Source: Flavobacterium sp. M31R6
GTDB lineage: Bacteria > Bacteroidota > Bacteroidia > Flavobacteriales > Flavobacteriaceae
Reading direction: 5' to 3'
Assembly: GCF_013284035.1 (NCBI RefSeq)
Contig: NZ_CP054141.1
Coordinates: 3,658,001 to 3,722,000 of the forward strand
DNA: 64,000 bases
The notes under the pieces: generated by a model
Databases searched by the model: none
The model's input: only the letters and a program-made list of their open reading frames with translations
Told to the model about the DNA's origin: nothing
Part shown: in pieces, positions 42,537 to 51,213 of the stretch
Layout: the number at the start of each line of letters is the position of its first letter
Position numbering within the stretch: the stretch's first letter is position 1
Made by a program: the position numbers and the translations under genes

Positions 42537-44672
42537 ATGCAAAAATTATCAATCTTATTTTTTTTACTATTTCTTTCCTTAGAAAGTTGTTCAAGTAAAG
42601 AAGAATCTAAAGATTTTACCCAATTTGTCAATCCCTTTATAGGAACTGATGGAACAGGTCATACTTTTCCTGGTGCTTGTTTGCCTTTTGGAATGGTACA
42701 GCCCAGTCCAGACAATGTTGATATAGGTTGGGATTACACTTCGGGTTATCAATATAAGAATCCTGAAATTCTAGGCTTTTCCCAAACCCACTTGAGCGGA
42801 ACCGGCATTAATGATTTAGGGGATGTTCTATTACTCCCGTTTGTAGAAAACAAAACTGAAAATTTCAAAACTAGTTATAACAAAAAAACTGAAAAAGCCA
42901 GTCCAGGTTTGTACTCGGTTACATTAAACGACAGTATAAAAGTAAATCTAACAGCAACTGAGAGAGTAGCCTTTAATCAATTTATCTATCCCACAAACAA
43001 AGCTAAATTATTGATTGACATTCAACACGGATTGCGTTTTTTAACGGACTCATTGGTATTGGACAGTAAAGTTAGCATTGAAAGCAACACAACTATTTCA
43101 GGCTATTGTCATAACAAAAACTGGGTAGAGCGAAAATATTTCTTTACATTGACATTTGATACTCCGTTTTCAAACGCAATAGAATTACCTAAAAAACCCA
43201 AAGAAAAAGCGCCTAGATATATTGTTAATTTCGAATTAAAAAACAAAACGTTACAAGCCAAAATTGCGTTTTCAACGGTAAGCATTGAAGGAGCTAAAAA
43301 TAATTTAAAAATGGAATTGCCCCATTGGGATTTTGAACAAACGGTAGCCAATGCCAAAGCCAAATGGAACAGTTATTTAGCTAAAATCGAAATTGAAGCT
43401 CCTCAAAAACAAAAAGAAATATTTTATACTTCCCTGTACCATTTATTTACTCAACCCAGCAATATTGCCGATGTAGACGGAAAATACCGTGGTGCCGATG
43501 ATAAAATTGCAACAGCACCCAACAGAGAATATTATTCGACACTTTCGCTTTGGGATACCTATAGAGCTGCAAATCCTTTATACACTATACTTGTTCCAGA
43601 ACGTGTAAACGGTTTTATAAACACAATGCTCCTTCATCATAAGGCTGCGGGATATTTGCCTATTTGGACAGTTTGGGGACAAGAAAACAATTGCATGATT
43701 GGCAATCATGCAATTCCAATAATAACAGATGCTTACATCAAAGGATTCAAAGGTTTTGATGCTAATGAAGCTTTGCAAGCTATGATTGAAACTACTACCA
43801 AAAATCACCCCAATAGCGATTGGACTTTATACAGTAAATATGGGTATTATCCATTTGACAAAATAGATAACGAATCCGTTTCCAGAACATTAGAAAGTGG
43901 TTATGACGATTACTGTGTGGCGTTATTAGCCGAAAAGTTAGGCCGTAAAACGGTTGCCAAAACTTATTATAAAAGAGCCTCTTATTACAAAAACATATTC
44001 GACAAAGAAACGGGATTAATGAGAGGAAAAGATACTCAGGGTCATTGGAGAACGCCATTCGACCCTTTAAAACCGACCTCTCCTATGAATAATCCTGGAG
44101 ATTATACTGAAGCCAACGCATGGCAATATTCCTGGGCTTCTACTCAACACGATATTACGGGAGTTACAAACTTATTAGGGGGAAAAGAACAATTCACCAA
44201 ACAGTTGAATACTTTTTTTACACTAAATGGTGAAAAAGACAACAGACATCTTGGTCAAGAAGGAATGATTGGTCAATATGCCCATGGAAATGAACCTAGC
44301 CACCATATTTCCTATTTGTATGCCTACTCGAACGAACCTGAAAAAGGTAAAAAATTAATTACTCAAATCTATAATCAGTTTTACAATAATACCCCAAACG
44401 GAATTACAGGCAATGACGATTGTGGTCAAATGAGCGCATGGTATATTTTCACCACTTTAGGTTTTTATCCCATAAATCCTGCTACTGGTGCATTTGTTTT
44501 TGGAATGCCACAGGTCAAAAAAGCAACTATACATCTCGCTGAAAATATAACTTTAAGCATTATTTGTGATGAAAAATCTTATAAAAAAACTACCTTGAAC
44601 GGAACCAAAATTAATGGAATCGAAATCAATTACAAACAAATTATGCAGGGTGGTGAGTTGAAATTTGAGTAA
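42537..44672 (+). CDS. GH92 family alpha-mannosidase lipoprotein
   Basis: A 711-residue lipoprotein: a signal peptide ends in the lipobox LESC at residue 18. GH92 hallmarks: FVNPFIGTDGTGHTFPGACLPFGMVQPSPDN, GFSQTHLSGTG, LSLWDTYRAANPLYTI, GNEPSHHISYLY (E586 as acid candidate), and GNDDCGQMSAWY (D627/D628 as base candidates). GH92 enzymes are Ca-dependent inverting alpha-mannosidases acting on alpha-1,2/1,3/1,4/1,6-mannosides, usually of N-glycans or yeast mannan. It starts 3 bases after the esterase stop and is likely anchored in the outer membrane. The operon has no SusC/SusD here. Linkage not predictable. Confidence 0.92.
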   Translation: MQKLSILFFLLFLSLESCSSKEESKDFTQFVNPFIGTDGTGHTFPGACLPFGMVQPSPDNVDIGWDYTSGYQYKNPEILGFSQTHLSGTGINDLGDVLLLPFVENKTENFKTSYNKKTEKASPGLYSVTLNDSIKVNLTATERVAFNQFIYPTNKAKLLIDIQHGLRFLTDSLVLDSKVSIESNTTISGYCHNKNWVERKYFFTLTFDTPFSNAIELPKKPKEKAPRYIVNFELKNKTLQAKIAFSTVSIEGAKNNLKMELPHWDFEQTVANAKAKWNSYLAKIEIEAPQKQKEIFYTSLYHLFTQPSNIADVDGKYRGADDKIATAPNREYYSTLSLWDTYRAANPLYTILVPERVNGFINTMLLHHKAAGYLPIWTVWGQENNCMIGNHAIPIITDAYIKGFKGFDANEALQAMIETTTKNHPNSDWTLYSKYGYYPFDKIDNESVSRTLESGYDDYCVALLAEKLGRKTVAKTYYKRASYYKNIFDKETGLMRGKDTQGHWRTPFDPLKPTSPMNNPGDYTEANAWQYSWASTQHDITGVTNLLGGKEQFTKQLNTFFTLNGEKDNRHLGQEGMIGQYAHGNEPSHHISYLYAYSNEPEKGKKLITQIYNQFYNNTPNGITGNDDCGQMSAWYIFTTLGFYPINPATGAFVFGMPQVKKATIHLAENITLSIICDEKSYKKTTLNGTKINGIEINYKQIMQGGELKFE

Positions 44673-44722
44673 AATATAAAAAACAAGCTGCTTTTCAAAG
44701 TCTAAGAAAACTTCTAAAATGA

Positions 44723-44760
44723 AAAATCCCAAATTCCAGTACTTAGGAATTTGGGATTTT
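44723..44760. terminator. Bidirectional terminator between GH92 operon and typA
   Basis: AAAATCCCAAATTCC pairs with GGAATTTGGGATTTT around an 8-base loop. A-tract and T-tract on the two sides make it usable in both directions by the convergent genes. Confidence 0.85.
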
Positions 44761-44781
44761 AAATATTGAAATTTAAATCTT

Positions 44782-46578
44782 TTAGATTTTAAATCTTTTT
44801 CTATCTGTTTCTGTCAAATAAATTTTTCTCAAACGAATAGATTTTGGAGTTACCTCAACATACTCATCTTTTTGAATATATTCTAAAGCTTCTTCAAGAG
44901 AGAAAATGATTGGAGGAATAATTCTCGCTTTTTCATCATTCCCAGAAGAACGAACGTTAGATTGTTTTTTCTCTTTAGTTACGTTTACACACATATCATC
45001 ACCACGAGAGTTTTCTCCAATTACCTGACCTTCGTAAATTTCGGCATTTGGTTCAACAAAAAACTTACCACGATCTTGTAATTTATCGATAGAATAAGGA
45101 ATAGCTTTTCCTTTTTCCATAGAAATCAATGAACCTTTGTTACGTCCAGCAATTTCTCCTTTGTAAGGTTCGTATCCTATAAAACGGTGTGCCATAATAG
45201 CCTCACCTGCAGTAGCAGTAAGCAATTGATTACGCAATCCAATAATTCCACGTGATGGAATATTAAATTTTACAATCATACGCTCCCCTTTAGTTTCCAT
45301 ACTCAGCATTTCACCTTTACGCATAGTAACGAACTCAACCGCTCTACCTGAAAGAGTTTCTGGTAAATCAATTGTCAATTCCTCAATTGGTTCACATTTT
45401 TTACCATCAATTTCTTTAATGATAACCTGTGGCTGACCAATTTGCAATTCGTAACCTTCTCTTCTCATTGTTTCAATAAGAACAGACAAGTGAAGTACAC
45501 CACGACCAAAAACCATAAACTTATCAGCAGAATCAGTTTCACCCAATTTCATTGCTAAGTTTTTCTCTAATTCCTTTGTCAAACGCTCTCTAATATGACG
45601 AGAAGTTACAAATTTACCCTCTTTTCCAAAGAAAGGAGAATCGTTAATTGTAAACAACATACTCATTGTAGGCTCATCAATATCAATTGTTTTCAACGCT
45701 TCTGGATTTTCAAAATCAGCGATAGTATCTCCAATTTCAAATCCTTCAACTCCAACAATCGCACAGATATCTCCAGCAATTACTTCTAGTACTTTTTTAC
45801 GTCCAAGACCTTCAAAAGTATGAAGCTCTTTAATTCTTGATTTTATTATTGTACCATCTCTTTTAACCAATGAGATTGGCATACCTTCTTTTAAAACTCC
45901 TCTTTCTAGACGACCAATAGCAATACGTCCTGTAAAAGCTGAGAAATCTAAAGATGTAATCAACATTTGTGGAGTTCCTTCGGAAACCTTAGGAGCAGGT
46001 ACATTCTCAACAACCATATCCAACAATGCTTCAACATTATCAGTTACGTTTTCCCAGTGATCAGACATCCAGTTATTCTTAGCTGAACCATAAACGGTTG
46101 GGAAATCCAACTGCCATTCTTGAGCACCTAATTCGAACATTAAGTCAAAAACTTTTTCATGAACTTCTTCAGGAGTACAGTTTTCTTTATCTACTTTGTT
46201 GATTACAACACAAGGCTTAAGACCTAAATCAATAGCTTTTTGTAATACAAAACGAGTTTGTGGCATTGGACCTTCAAAAGCATCCACCAAAAGACAAACA
46301 CCATCAGCCATGTTCAAAACACGCTCTACCTCACCACCAAAATCGGCGTGACCAGGAGTATCGATAATATTGATTTTGGTACCTTTATACTGAACCGAAA
46401 CATTTTTAGAAGTAATAGTAATACCTCTTTCGCGCTCTAAGTCGTTGTTATCAAGGATTAAATCACCTGTGTTTTCGTTGTCACGAAATAATTGACAGTG
46501 ATACATAATTTTATCAACCAAAGTTGTTTTACCGTGATCGACGTGGGCAATAATTGCAATGTTTCTAATAGCTTCCAT
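44782..46578 (-). CDS. typA: Ribosome-associated GTPase TypA/BipA
   Basis: A 598-residue translational GTPase. G motifs: [10 protein letters not shown] (G1), RERGITI (G2), [10 protein letters not shown] (G3), NKVDKEN (G4). The EF-G-like domains II-V and the BipA-specific C-terminal domain follow ([49 protein letters not shown]). BipA acts in ribosome assembly and stress adaptation on the cytoplasmic 70S/50S particle. Its length and motifs are as in E. coli. It is transcribed alone from a TACCTTTG box and ends at the shared bidirectional terminator. Confidence 0.97.
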   Translation of the reverse strand: MEAIRNIAIIAHVDHGKTTLVDKIMYHCQLFRDNENTGDLILDNNDLERERGITITSKNVSVQYKGTKINIIDTPGHADFGGEVERVLNMADGVCLLVDAFEGPMPQTRFVLQKAIDLGLKPCVVINKVDKENCTPEEVHEKVFDLMFELGAQEWQLDFPTVYGSAKNNWMSDHWENVTDNVEALLDMVVENVPAPKVSEGTPQMLITSLDFSAFTGRIAIGRLERGVLKEGMPISLVKRDGTIIKSRIKELHTFEGLGRKKVLEVIAGDICAIVGVEGFEIGDTIADFENPEALKTIDIDEPTMSMLFTINDSPFFGKEGKFVTSRHIRERLTKELEKNLAMKLGETDSADKFMVFGRGVLHLSVLIETMRREGYELQIGQPQVIIKEIDGKKCEPIEELTIDLPETLSGRAVEFVTMRKGEMLSMETKGERMIVKFNIPSRGIIGLRNQLLTATAGEAIMAHRFIGYEPYKGEIAGRNKGSLISMEKGKAIPYSIDKLQDRGKFFVEPNAEIYEGQVIGENSRGDDMCVNVTKEKKQSNVRSSGNDEKARIIPPIIFSLEEALEYIQKDEYVEVTPKSIRLRKIYLTETDRKRFKI

Positions 46579-46597
46579 CTGTGATTTTTAATGGGTG

Positions 46598-46605
46598 CAA
46601 AGGTA
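46598..46605 (-). promoter_or_regulatory. -7 promoter box TACCTTTG for typA
   Basis: An exact TAnnTTTG match on the minus strand, 19 bases before the typA ATG, giving a leader of about 13 bases. Confidence 0.6.
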
Positions 46606-46739
46606 CACTTTATTTTGATATAAAAAACCTTTACGCAATAGTTTGCTATTTTGTTAACACATAAGCACTTATTGTAAACTTAAAATTATGATGTCCGAAT
46701 TTATTTAAATCGATGTTTTAAATTTTAACATTTATTAAT

Positions 46740-46747
46740 TATATTTG
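46740..46747 (+). promoter_or_regulatory. TATATTTG box 4 bases before an ATG
   Basis: An exact TAnnTTTG box ends just 4 bases before the ATG of the PAS kinase. It is the second such case in the window and would give a leaderless transcript if it is a real promoter. Confidence 0.3.
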
Positions 46748-46751
46748 ATTA

Positions 46752-48464
46752 ATGAAAAACAAAGCCAACCAAATAACCTTAATCTACACCCTTTTCGCAT
46801 TATTTTTAGCTATCATTAGCTTTAAATTAGCCAAACAATATTCTTCGCATTTGGATTGCTATAATTTCAGTTTCATCAAAGACATATTTTTCATCACTAT
46901 TACAGGAATTCTCTTTAGATACATCTTGTCCAAAAACGACAAAAGAAATACTGAAATCAATAAAAGTCTCAGACAAACTAATGATAAATTAAAAGAATCA
47001 AACGACAAATACGACATCGTTGCCAAAGCCACTAGCGACACTATTTGGGACTGGAAAATCCCAGAGGATCACATCACCTGGAATAAGGGAATCAAAGGAA
47101 TATTTGGTTACAGCCAAGATCAAGTGGGAAAAAATTCCAAGTGGTGGTTTGATAATATTCATCCTGAAGACAGTATAAAAATGTCGGTTAAACTTTATTC
47201 TTTTTTGGAACAAAAAACAGAAAAATGGCAGGATCAATATCGCTTTAAATGTGCAGACGGCACATACAAATATGTATTGGACAGAGGTTTTATTCTAAAA
47301 GACGAAAATGGAAAAGCCGTCCGAATGATTGGTGCTATACAGGACATCACCAAACAAAAGGAAGAAGAAAATCGCTTAAAATTACTTGAAACCGTTTTTA
47401 CCGAAGCCAAAGATTCTATCATCATCACCCAAGCATTCTCAGACGACAATCAAATTCCAAAAATAGTTTTTGCCAACCCTGCTTTTAGCAAAATGTCAGG
47501 TTATGAGCATTCCGAAATAATAGGCAAATCCCCTAATTTCTTTATGGGTAAAAATTCCGACTTGCAAGAAATTGAAAAACTGACAGACTCCATAAAAAAC
47601 AAAACAGAATGTTTTCTGGAAATCATCCTTAATAAAAAAGACCAATCCGAATACTGGGTCAGACTATCCTTTATTCCAGTTTATAATCTTGAACACGATC
47701 TTTCCCACTGGATTTCCATACAAAGAGATATTACAGAAGAAAAAAAATTAGAAAAAGAAAAAGAAATACTCATAAGAGAATTAACCCAAAACAACAAAGA
47801 CTTAAAACAGTTTTCTTATATCACCTCTCACAATTTAAGAGCCCCCCTATCCAACTTGACTGGATTATTGAATCTAATTGAAGACTTTACAATTGAAGAC
47901 GAAGAATTAAAAGAAATCCTTAGAGGCTTTAAAATATCAACACACTTACTCAATGAAACCATTAATGATCTCGCCAAGGTAATTACCATAAAAGACAGCA
48001 CATCCATACAAAACGAAGAATTACAGATACGAGACATTTTCAAAAACATTCTTAACCAACTCCATATACAGCTCGAGAGCATAAAACCACAATTAAATAT
48101 CATTTACGGAAATGTTGTTAAAATAAACACAAACAAAGCCTATTTTGAAAGCATCTTTATCAATTTACTCACCAATTCTTTAAAATACAGATCAAAAAAC
48201 CGAGACTTAGTAATTGACATTATAATAGCTGAAGAAGAAAACGACACTATAAAAATCCTTTTCAGAGACAATGGCATAGGCATCGATTTAGAAAGAAATA
48301 AAAATAAAATTTTCGGACTATACCAAAGATTTCACGATTACCCAGACAGCAAAGGATTAGGCTTATTCTTAGTCAAATCACAAATAGAAACCATGGGAGG
48401 CACTATTAGTATACAAAGCGAGGTTGAAAAAGGAACTGAATTCACACTAACATTTAAATCCTGA
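46752..48464 (+). CDS. PAS-containing sensor histidine kinase
   Basis: A 570-residue hybrid of sensor and kinase. Two hydrophobic helices at residues ~7-23 and ~38-60, a coiled linker, a PAS domain (residues ~78-200, with IWDWKIPEDHITWNKGIKGIFGY and a PAC-type GAIQDITKQKEEE end), a second PAS (residues ~205-340, FANPAFSKMSGYEHSEIIGKSPNFF and IQRDITEEKKLE), a HisKA domain with H360 (SYITSHNLRAPLSNLTGL), and a HATPase domain with NLLTNSLKYR, DNGIGID and GLGLFLVK. The receiver protein encoded 4 bases downstream is the evident partner. Signal sensed is unknown. Confidence 0.92.
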   Translation: MKNKANQITLIYTLFALFLAIISFKLAKQYSSHLDCYNFSFIKDIFFITITGILFRYILSKNDKRNTEINKSLRQTNDKLKESNDKYDIVAKATSDTIWDWKIPEDHITWNKGIKGIFGYSQDQVGKNSKWWFDNIHPEDSIKMSVKLYSFLEQKTEKWQDQYRFKCADGTYKYVLDRGFILKDENGKAVRMIGAIQDITKQKEEENRLKLLETVFTEAKDSIIITQAFSDDNQIPKIVFANPAFSKMSGYEHSEIIGKSPNFFMGKNSDLQEIEKLTDSIKNKTECFLEIILNKKDQSEYWVRLSFIPVYNLEHDLSHWISIQRDITEEKKLEKEKEILIRELTQNNKDLKQFSYITSHNLRAPLSNLTGLLNLIEDFTIEDEELKEILRGFKISTHLLNETINDLAKVITIKDSTSIQNEELQIRDIFKNILNQLHIQLESIKPQLNIIYGNVVKINTNKAYFESIFINLLTNSLKYRSKNRDLVIDIIIAEEENDTIKILFRDNGIGIDLERNKNKIFGLYQRFHDYPDSKGLGLFLVKSQIETMGGTISIQSEVEKGTEFTLTFKS

Positions 48465-48468
48465 TAAA

Positions 48469-48867
48469 ATGTTGGAACTTATCATGTGCATTGATGACGA
48501 CCCTATCACATTGATGCTATTCAAAAAAGTAGTACAAAAAGCTTCTTTTGCAAAAGAAATAACAAACACTTTTAATGGCCAGGAAGCTATTAATTTAATC
48601 AACACAATTAACAACAATCCCAATCAAGAAAAAAAGCCACAATTAATCTTTTTAGATTTAAATATGCCTGTCATGGGTGGATGGGAGTTTCTCGATTTGT
48701 TTAATGCTTCCAATTATTTTAACCTAAACAATACAAAAGTTATCATTTTAACGTCAACCATAGATCCAGAGGACATCAAAAAATCGAAATCATACCCCAA
48801 TGTCATTGGATTTCTATCCAAACCCATCACTGTTGAAATGTTGGATTATTTAAATAGCAAACTTTAA
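48469..48867 (+). CDS. Single-domain CheY-like response regulator
   Basis: A 132-residue receiver without an output domain. Acidic pocket D9-D10 (IDDDP), phospho-acceptor D63 (LIFLDLNMPVMGG), the Ser/Thr switch (ILTST) and Lys (FLSKPI) are all present. It follows the PAS kinase by 4 bases and would take phosphate from it, then act by protein contact, as in phosphorelay or Bacteroidota stand-alone receivers. Followed by a strong bidirectional terminator. Confidence 0.92.
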   Translation: MLELIMCIDDDPITLMLFKKVVQKASFAKEITNTFNGQEAINLINTINNNPNQEKKPQLIFLDLNMPVMGGWEFLDLFNASNYFNLNNTKVIILTSTIDPEDIKKSKSYPNVIGFLSKPITVEMLDYLNSKL

Positions 48868-48912
48868 AAATATTTCAAAATTTAAGAATTTGATTCACCA
48901 AGAATCAGACAT

Positions 48913-48945
48913 AAAAAAAAGCCCCTTAAAAAGGAGCTTTTTTTT
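48913..48945. terminator. Bidirectional terminator between receiver gene and rpsT
   Basis: AAAAAAAAGCCCCTT pairs with AAGGAGCTTTTTTTT around a short A-rich loop (one mismatch). Homopolymer runs on both sides suit both converging transcripts. Confidence 0.85.
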
Positions 48946-48961
48946 ATATAAATTATATTAC

Positions 48962-49213
48962 TTACAATTTAGCAACATGCTTAGTTAACTTAGACTTCAA
49001 GTTTGAAGCTTTATTATCATGAATGATGTTTTTCTTTGCTAATTTATCGATCATAGAGATTACACTTGACAATTTTGAAGTCGCATCAACTTTATCAGTT
49101 GCAATTCTTAATGCTTTAATAGCATTACGAGTCGTTTTGTGTTGGTATCTATTTAATACTCTTCTCTTTTCGTTACTTCTAATTCTTTTTAGAGCTGACT
49201 TATGATTTGCCAT
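48962..49213 (-). CDS. rpsT: 30S ribosomal protein S20
   Basis: An 83-residue basic helical protein, MANHKSALKRIRSNEKRRVLNRYQHKTTRNAIKALR at its N-terminus, the classic bS20 opening. It binds 16S rRNA early in 30S assembly. The ATG lies 37 bases after the 3' end of tRNA-Glu 1 on the same strand with no terminator or recognised promoter between them, so it is most likely co-transcribed with the three tRNA-Glu genes. Length is normal. Confidence 0.97.
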   Translation of the reverse strand: MANHKSALKRIRSNEKRRVLNRYQHKTTRNAIKALRIATDKVDATSKLSSVISMIDKLAKKNIIHDNKASNLKSKLTKHVAKL

Positions 49214-49249
49214 TTTGTTATCTTTTTATCTTAATTATTTCATTTTTTG

Positions 49250-49321
49250 TAGTCCGTAAGGGAATCGAACCCCTGTTACCAGAATGAAATTCTGGCGTCC
49301 TAACCCCTAGACGAACGGACC
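49250..49321 (-). tRNA. tRNA-Glu (TTC), divergent copy
   Basis: A 72-base cloverleaf on the minus strand with acceptor GGTCCGT / ACGGACT, D arm GTCTAGGGGTTAGGAC, anticodon stem CCAGA/TCTGG with loop ATTTCAT (anticodon TTC), and T arm AGGGG-TTCGATT-CCCTT. It differs from the other two copies in the D loop, anticodon stem and T stem, but all stems still pair. CCA is not encoded. Confidence 0.93.
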
Positions 49322-49365
49322 ATTATCCCTCTAAGTTCTGGAACATTCTAGATCAAAAAAAATTG

Positions 49366-49437
49366 TAGTCCGTGGGGGAATCGAACCCCCCTTACCAGGA
49401 TGAAAACCTGGCGTCCTAACCGATAGACGAACGGACC
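49366..49437 (-). tRNA. tRNA-Glu (TTC)
   Basis: A 72-base cloverleaf on the minus strand: acceptor GGTCCGT / ACGGACT, D arm GTCTATCGGTTAGGAC, anticodon stem CCAGG/CCTGG with loop TTTTCAT (anticodon TTC), T arm GGGGG-TTCGATT-CCCCC. Same sequence as the copy at 49483. CCA not encoded. Confidence 0.96.
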
Positions 49438-49482
49438 GTTGTTTTTTTATTCTCAGAAATTTTTCAATCTAAATACTTCTTG

Positions 49483-49554
49483 TAGTCCGTGGGGGAATCG
49501 AACCCCCCTTACCAGGATGAAAACCTGGCGTCCTAACCGATAGACGAACGGACC
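49483..49554 (-). tRNA. tRNA-Glu (TTC), promoter-proximal copy
   Basis: Identical over 72 bases to the copy at 49366. It is the first gene after the promoter at 49575-49604. CCA not encoded. Confidence 0.96.
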
Positions 49555-49574
49555 CTACTTCTGTAATGCGGATG

Positions 49575-49604
49575 CAAAAATACAACTATTTTTGAGAAGC
49601 GCAA
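49575..49604 (-). promoter_or_regulatory. Promoter TTG - 19 - TATTTTTG for the tRNA-Glu/rpsT unit
   Basis: On the minus strand, TTG (49602-49604) and TATTTTTG (49575-49582) with a 19-base spacer match the phylum consensus exactly. Transcription should start near 49569, about 15 bases before the first tRNA-Glu. Confidence 0.75.
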
Positions 49605-49632
49605 TAGTAGAGGCAAAAAAAATTTATTTTTT

Positions 49633-51111
49633 TTAATATGCCTTAGCAAACAGCACCCTTCCAACCGAACTTTTACCAGTAAACACACAGCTTCCCGCCT
49701 GTTCAACCCTATCCAAAGGAATGCATCTTATCGTTGCTTTTGTCAATTCTTTAATTTTCTCTTCGGTCTCCGCAGTACCATCCCAATGTGCTGAAACAAA
49801 GCCTCCTTCACCATCAAGAATAGCCTTAAACTCGTCAAAACTATTTACTTCTGTAATGTGAGTATTTCTATAATTTAATGCTTTTTCGAACAAATCTTTT
49901 TGAATTTGCTCCAATAAATCGCTTATATAAGTTGTGATTCCATCTTTTAAAACCACTTCTTTGGTCAAAGTATCTCTTCTAGCTACTTCAAAAGTTCCGT
50001 TTTCCAAATCTTTTGGACCTACAGCTATTCGCACAGGCACTCCTTTTAATTCCCATTCAGCAAATTTGAATCCTGGTTTTTGAGTTGTTCTATTATCGAA
50101 TTTTACCGAGATATTTAATTTTCTTAACGCTTTAACCAAAACATCCACTTCGCTTGAAATAACTTCCAATTGTTCATCACTCTTATATATAGGAACAATA
50201 ACAACTTGAATCGGAGCTAAATTAGGAGGCAACACCAATCCTTGGTCGTCAGAATGCGTCATTACCAGCGCTCCCATCAATCGGGTCGAAACACCCCATG
50301 AAGTTCCCCAAACGTGTTCTTGCTTACCTTCTGCATTAGCAAATTTAACATCAAAAGCTTTTGCGAAATTTTGACCCAAAAAGTGAGAAGTTCCAGCCTG
50401 CAAGGCTTTTCCATCCTGCATCAAGGCTTCGATACAGTAGGTTTCTTCAGCACCGGCAAAACGTTCTGTTTCTGTTTTCAATCCTTTTATAACTGGAATT
50501 GCCATAAAATTCTCGGCAAAATCAGCATACACATGCATCATTTTCTCTGATTCTTCTACAGCCTCAGCTTTCGTTGCATGTGCCGTATGTCCTTCTTGCC
50601 ATAAAAACTCAGCAGTTCTCAAGAATAATCGGGTTCTCATTTCCCAACGCACCACATTGGCCCATTGGTTAATTAACAATGGTAAATCTCTGTAGGATTG
50701 TACCCATCCTTTATAGGTAGACCAAATAATAGCTTCACTAGTAGGACGGACAATTAATTCTTCTTCCAGTTTTGCATTGGGATCCACCATTAGTTTCCCA
50801 GGTTTATCCGGATCATTTTTCAATCTATAGTGAGTAACAATGGCACATTCCTTGGCAAATCCTTCAGCATTTTTCTCTTCGGCTTCAAACATGCTTTTAG
50901 GAACAAATAAAGGGAAATAGGCATTTTGATGTCCTGTTTCTTTAAACATTCTATCCAATTCTGCTTGCATTTTTTCCCATATAGCATACCCATATGGCTT
51001 AATCACCATACATCCTCTAACTCCTGAATTTTCAGCTAAATCGGCCTTAACAACCAACTCATTGTACCATTTTGAATAATCTTCTGCTCGTGTCGTAAGG
51101 TTCTTGCTCAT
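49633..51111 (-). CDS. proS: Prolyl-tRNA synthetase, eukaryote/archaeon-like type
   Basis: A 492-residue class II synthetase counted from the ATG at 51111 ([20 protein letters not shown]); the open frame reaches 51168, but the -7 promoter box lies at 51166-51173, so the longer form cannot be translated from that transcript. Motifs: [19 protein letters not shown], motif 2 region [26 protein letters not shown], and the [24 protein letters not shown] catalytic/motif 3 region; the C-terminal anticodon-binding domain ends [12 protein letters not shown]. It charges tRNA-Pro with proline. The short bacterial insertion domain is absent, as in the ProS type 3 group. Confidence 0.96.
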   Translation of the reverse strand: MSKNLTTRAEDYSKWYNELVVKADLAENSGVRGCMVIKPYGYAIWEKMQAELDRMFKETGHQNAYFPLFVPKSMFEAEEKNAEGFAKECAIVTHYRLKNDPDKPGKLMVDPNAKLEEELIVRPTSEAIIWSTYKGWVQSYRDLPLLINQWANVVRWEMRTRLFLRTAEFLWQEGHTAHATKAEAVEESEKMMHVYADFAENFMAIPVIKGLKTETERFAGAEETYCIEALMQDGKALQAGTSHFLGQNFAKAFDVKFANAEGKQEHVWGTSWGVSTRLMGALVMTHSDDQGLVLPPNLAPIQVVIVPIYKSDEQLEVISSEVDVLVKALRKLNISVKFDNRTTQKPGFKFAEWELKGVPVRIAVGPKDLENGTFEVARRDTLTKEVVLKDGITTYISDLLEQIQKDLFEKALNYRNTHITEVNSFDEFKAILDGEGGFVSAHWDGTAETEEKIKELTKATIRCIPLDRVEQAGSCVFTGKSSVGRVLFAKAY

Positions 51112-51165
51112 TTTGAATAATTTGGCATAATATTTGTTTATATATAATTTAACTAAATAATTACG

Positions 51166-51193
51166 CAAAACTAACTAAATTTGTATTGTCCAA
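51166..51193 (-). promoter_or_regulatory. Promoter TTG - 17 - TAGTTTTG for proS
   Basis: On the minus strand, TTG (51191-51193) and TAGTTTTG (51166-51173) with a 17-base spacer. It puts the transcript start near 51159 and supports the proS ATG at 51111. Confidence 0.65.
51176..51183 (+). promoter_or_regulatory. -7 promoter box TAAATTTG, overlapping the proS promoter
   Basis: An exact TAnnTTTG box on the plus strand, inside the spacer of the divergent proS promoter and only two bases from the proS -7 box. It serves the lipoprotein gene at 51214. The two polymerases would compete for this site. Confidence 0.55.
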
Positions 51194-51213
51194 CAATAAA
51201 ATAATCTACCGAA

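Noticed and set aside
51112..51168. N-terminal extension of prolyl-tRNA synthetase
   Set aside because: The -7 box of the proS promoter overlaps the far start codon, so it would not be transcribed.
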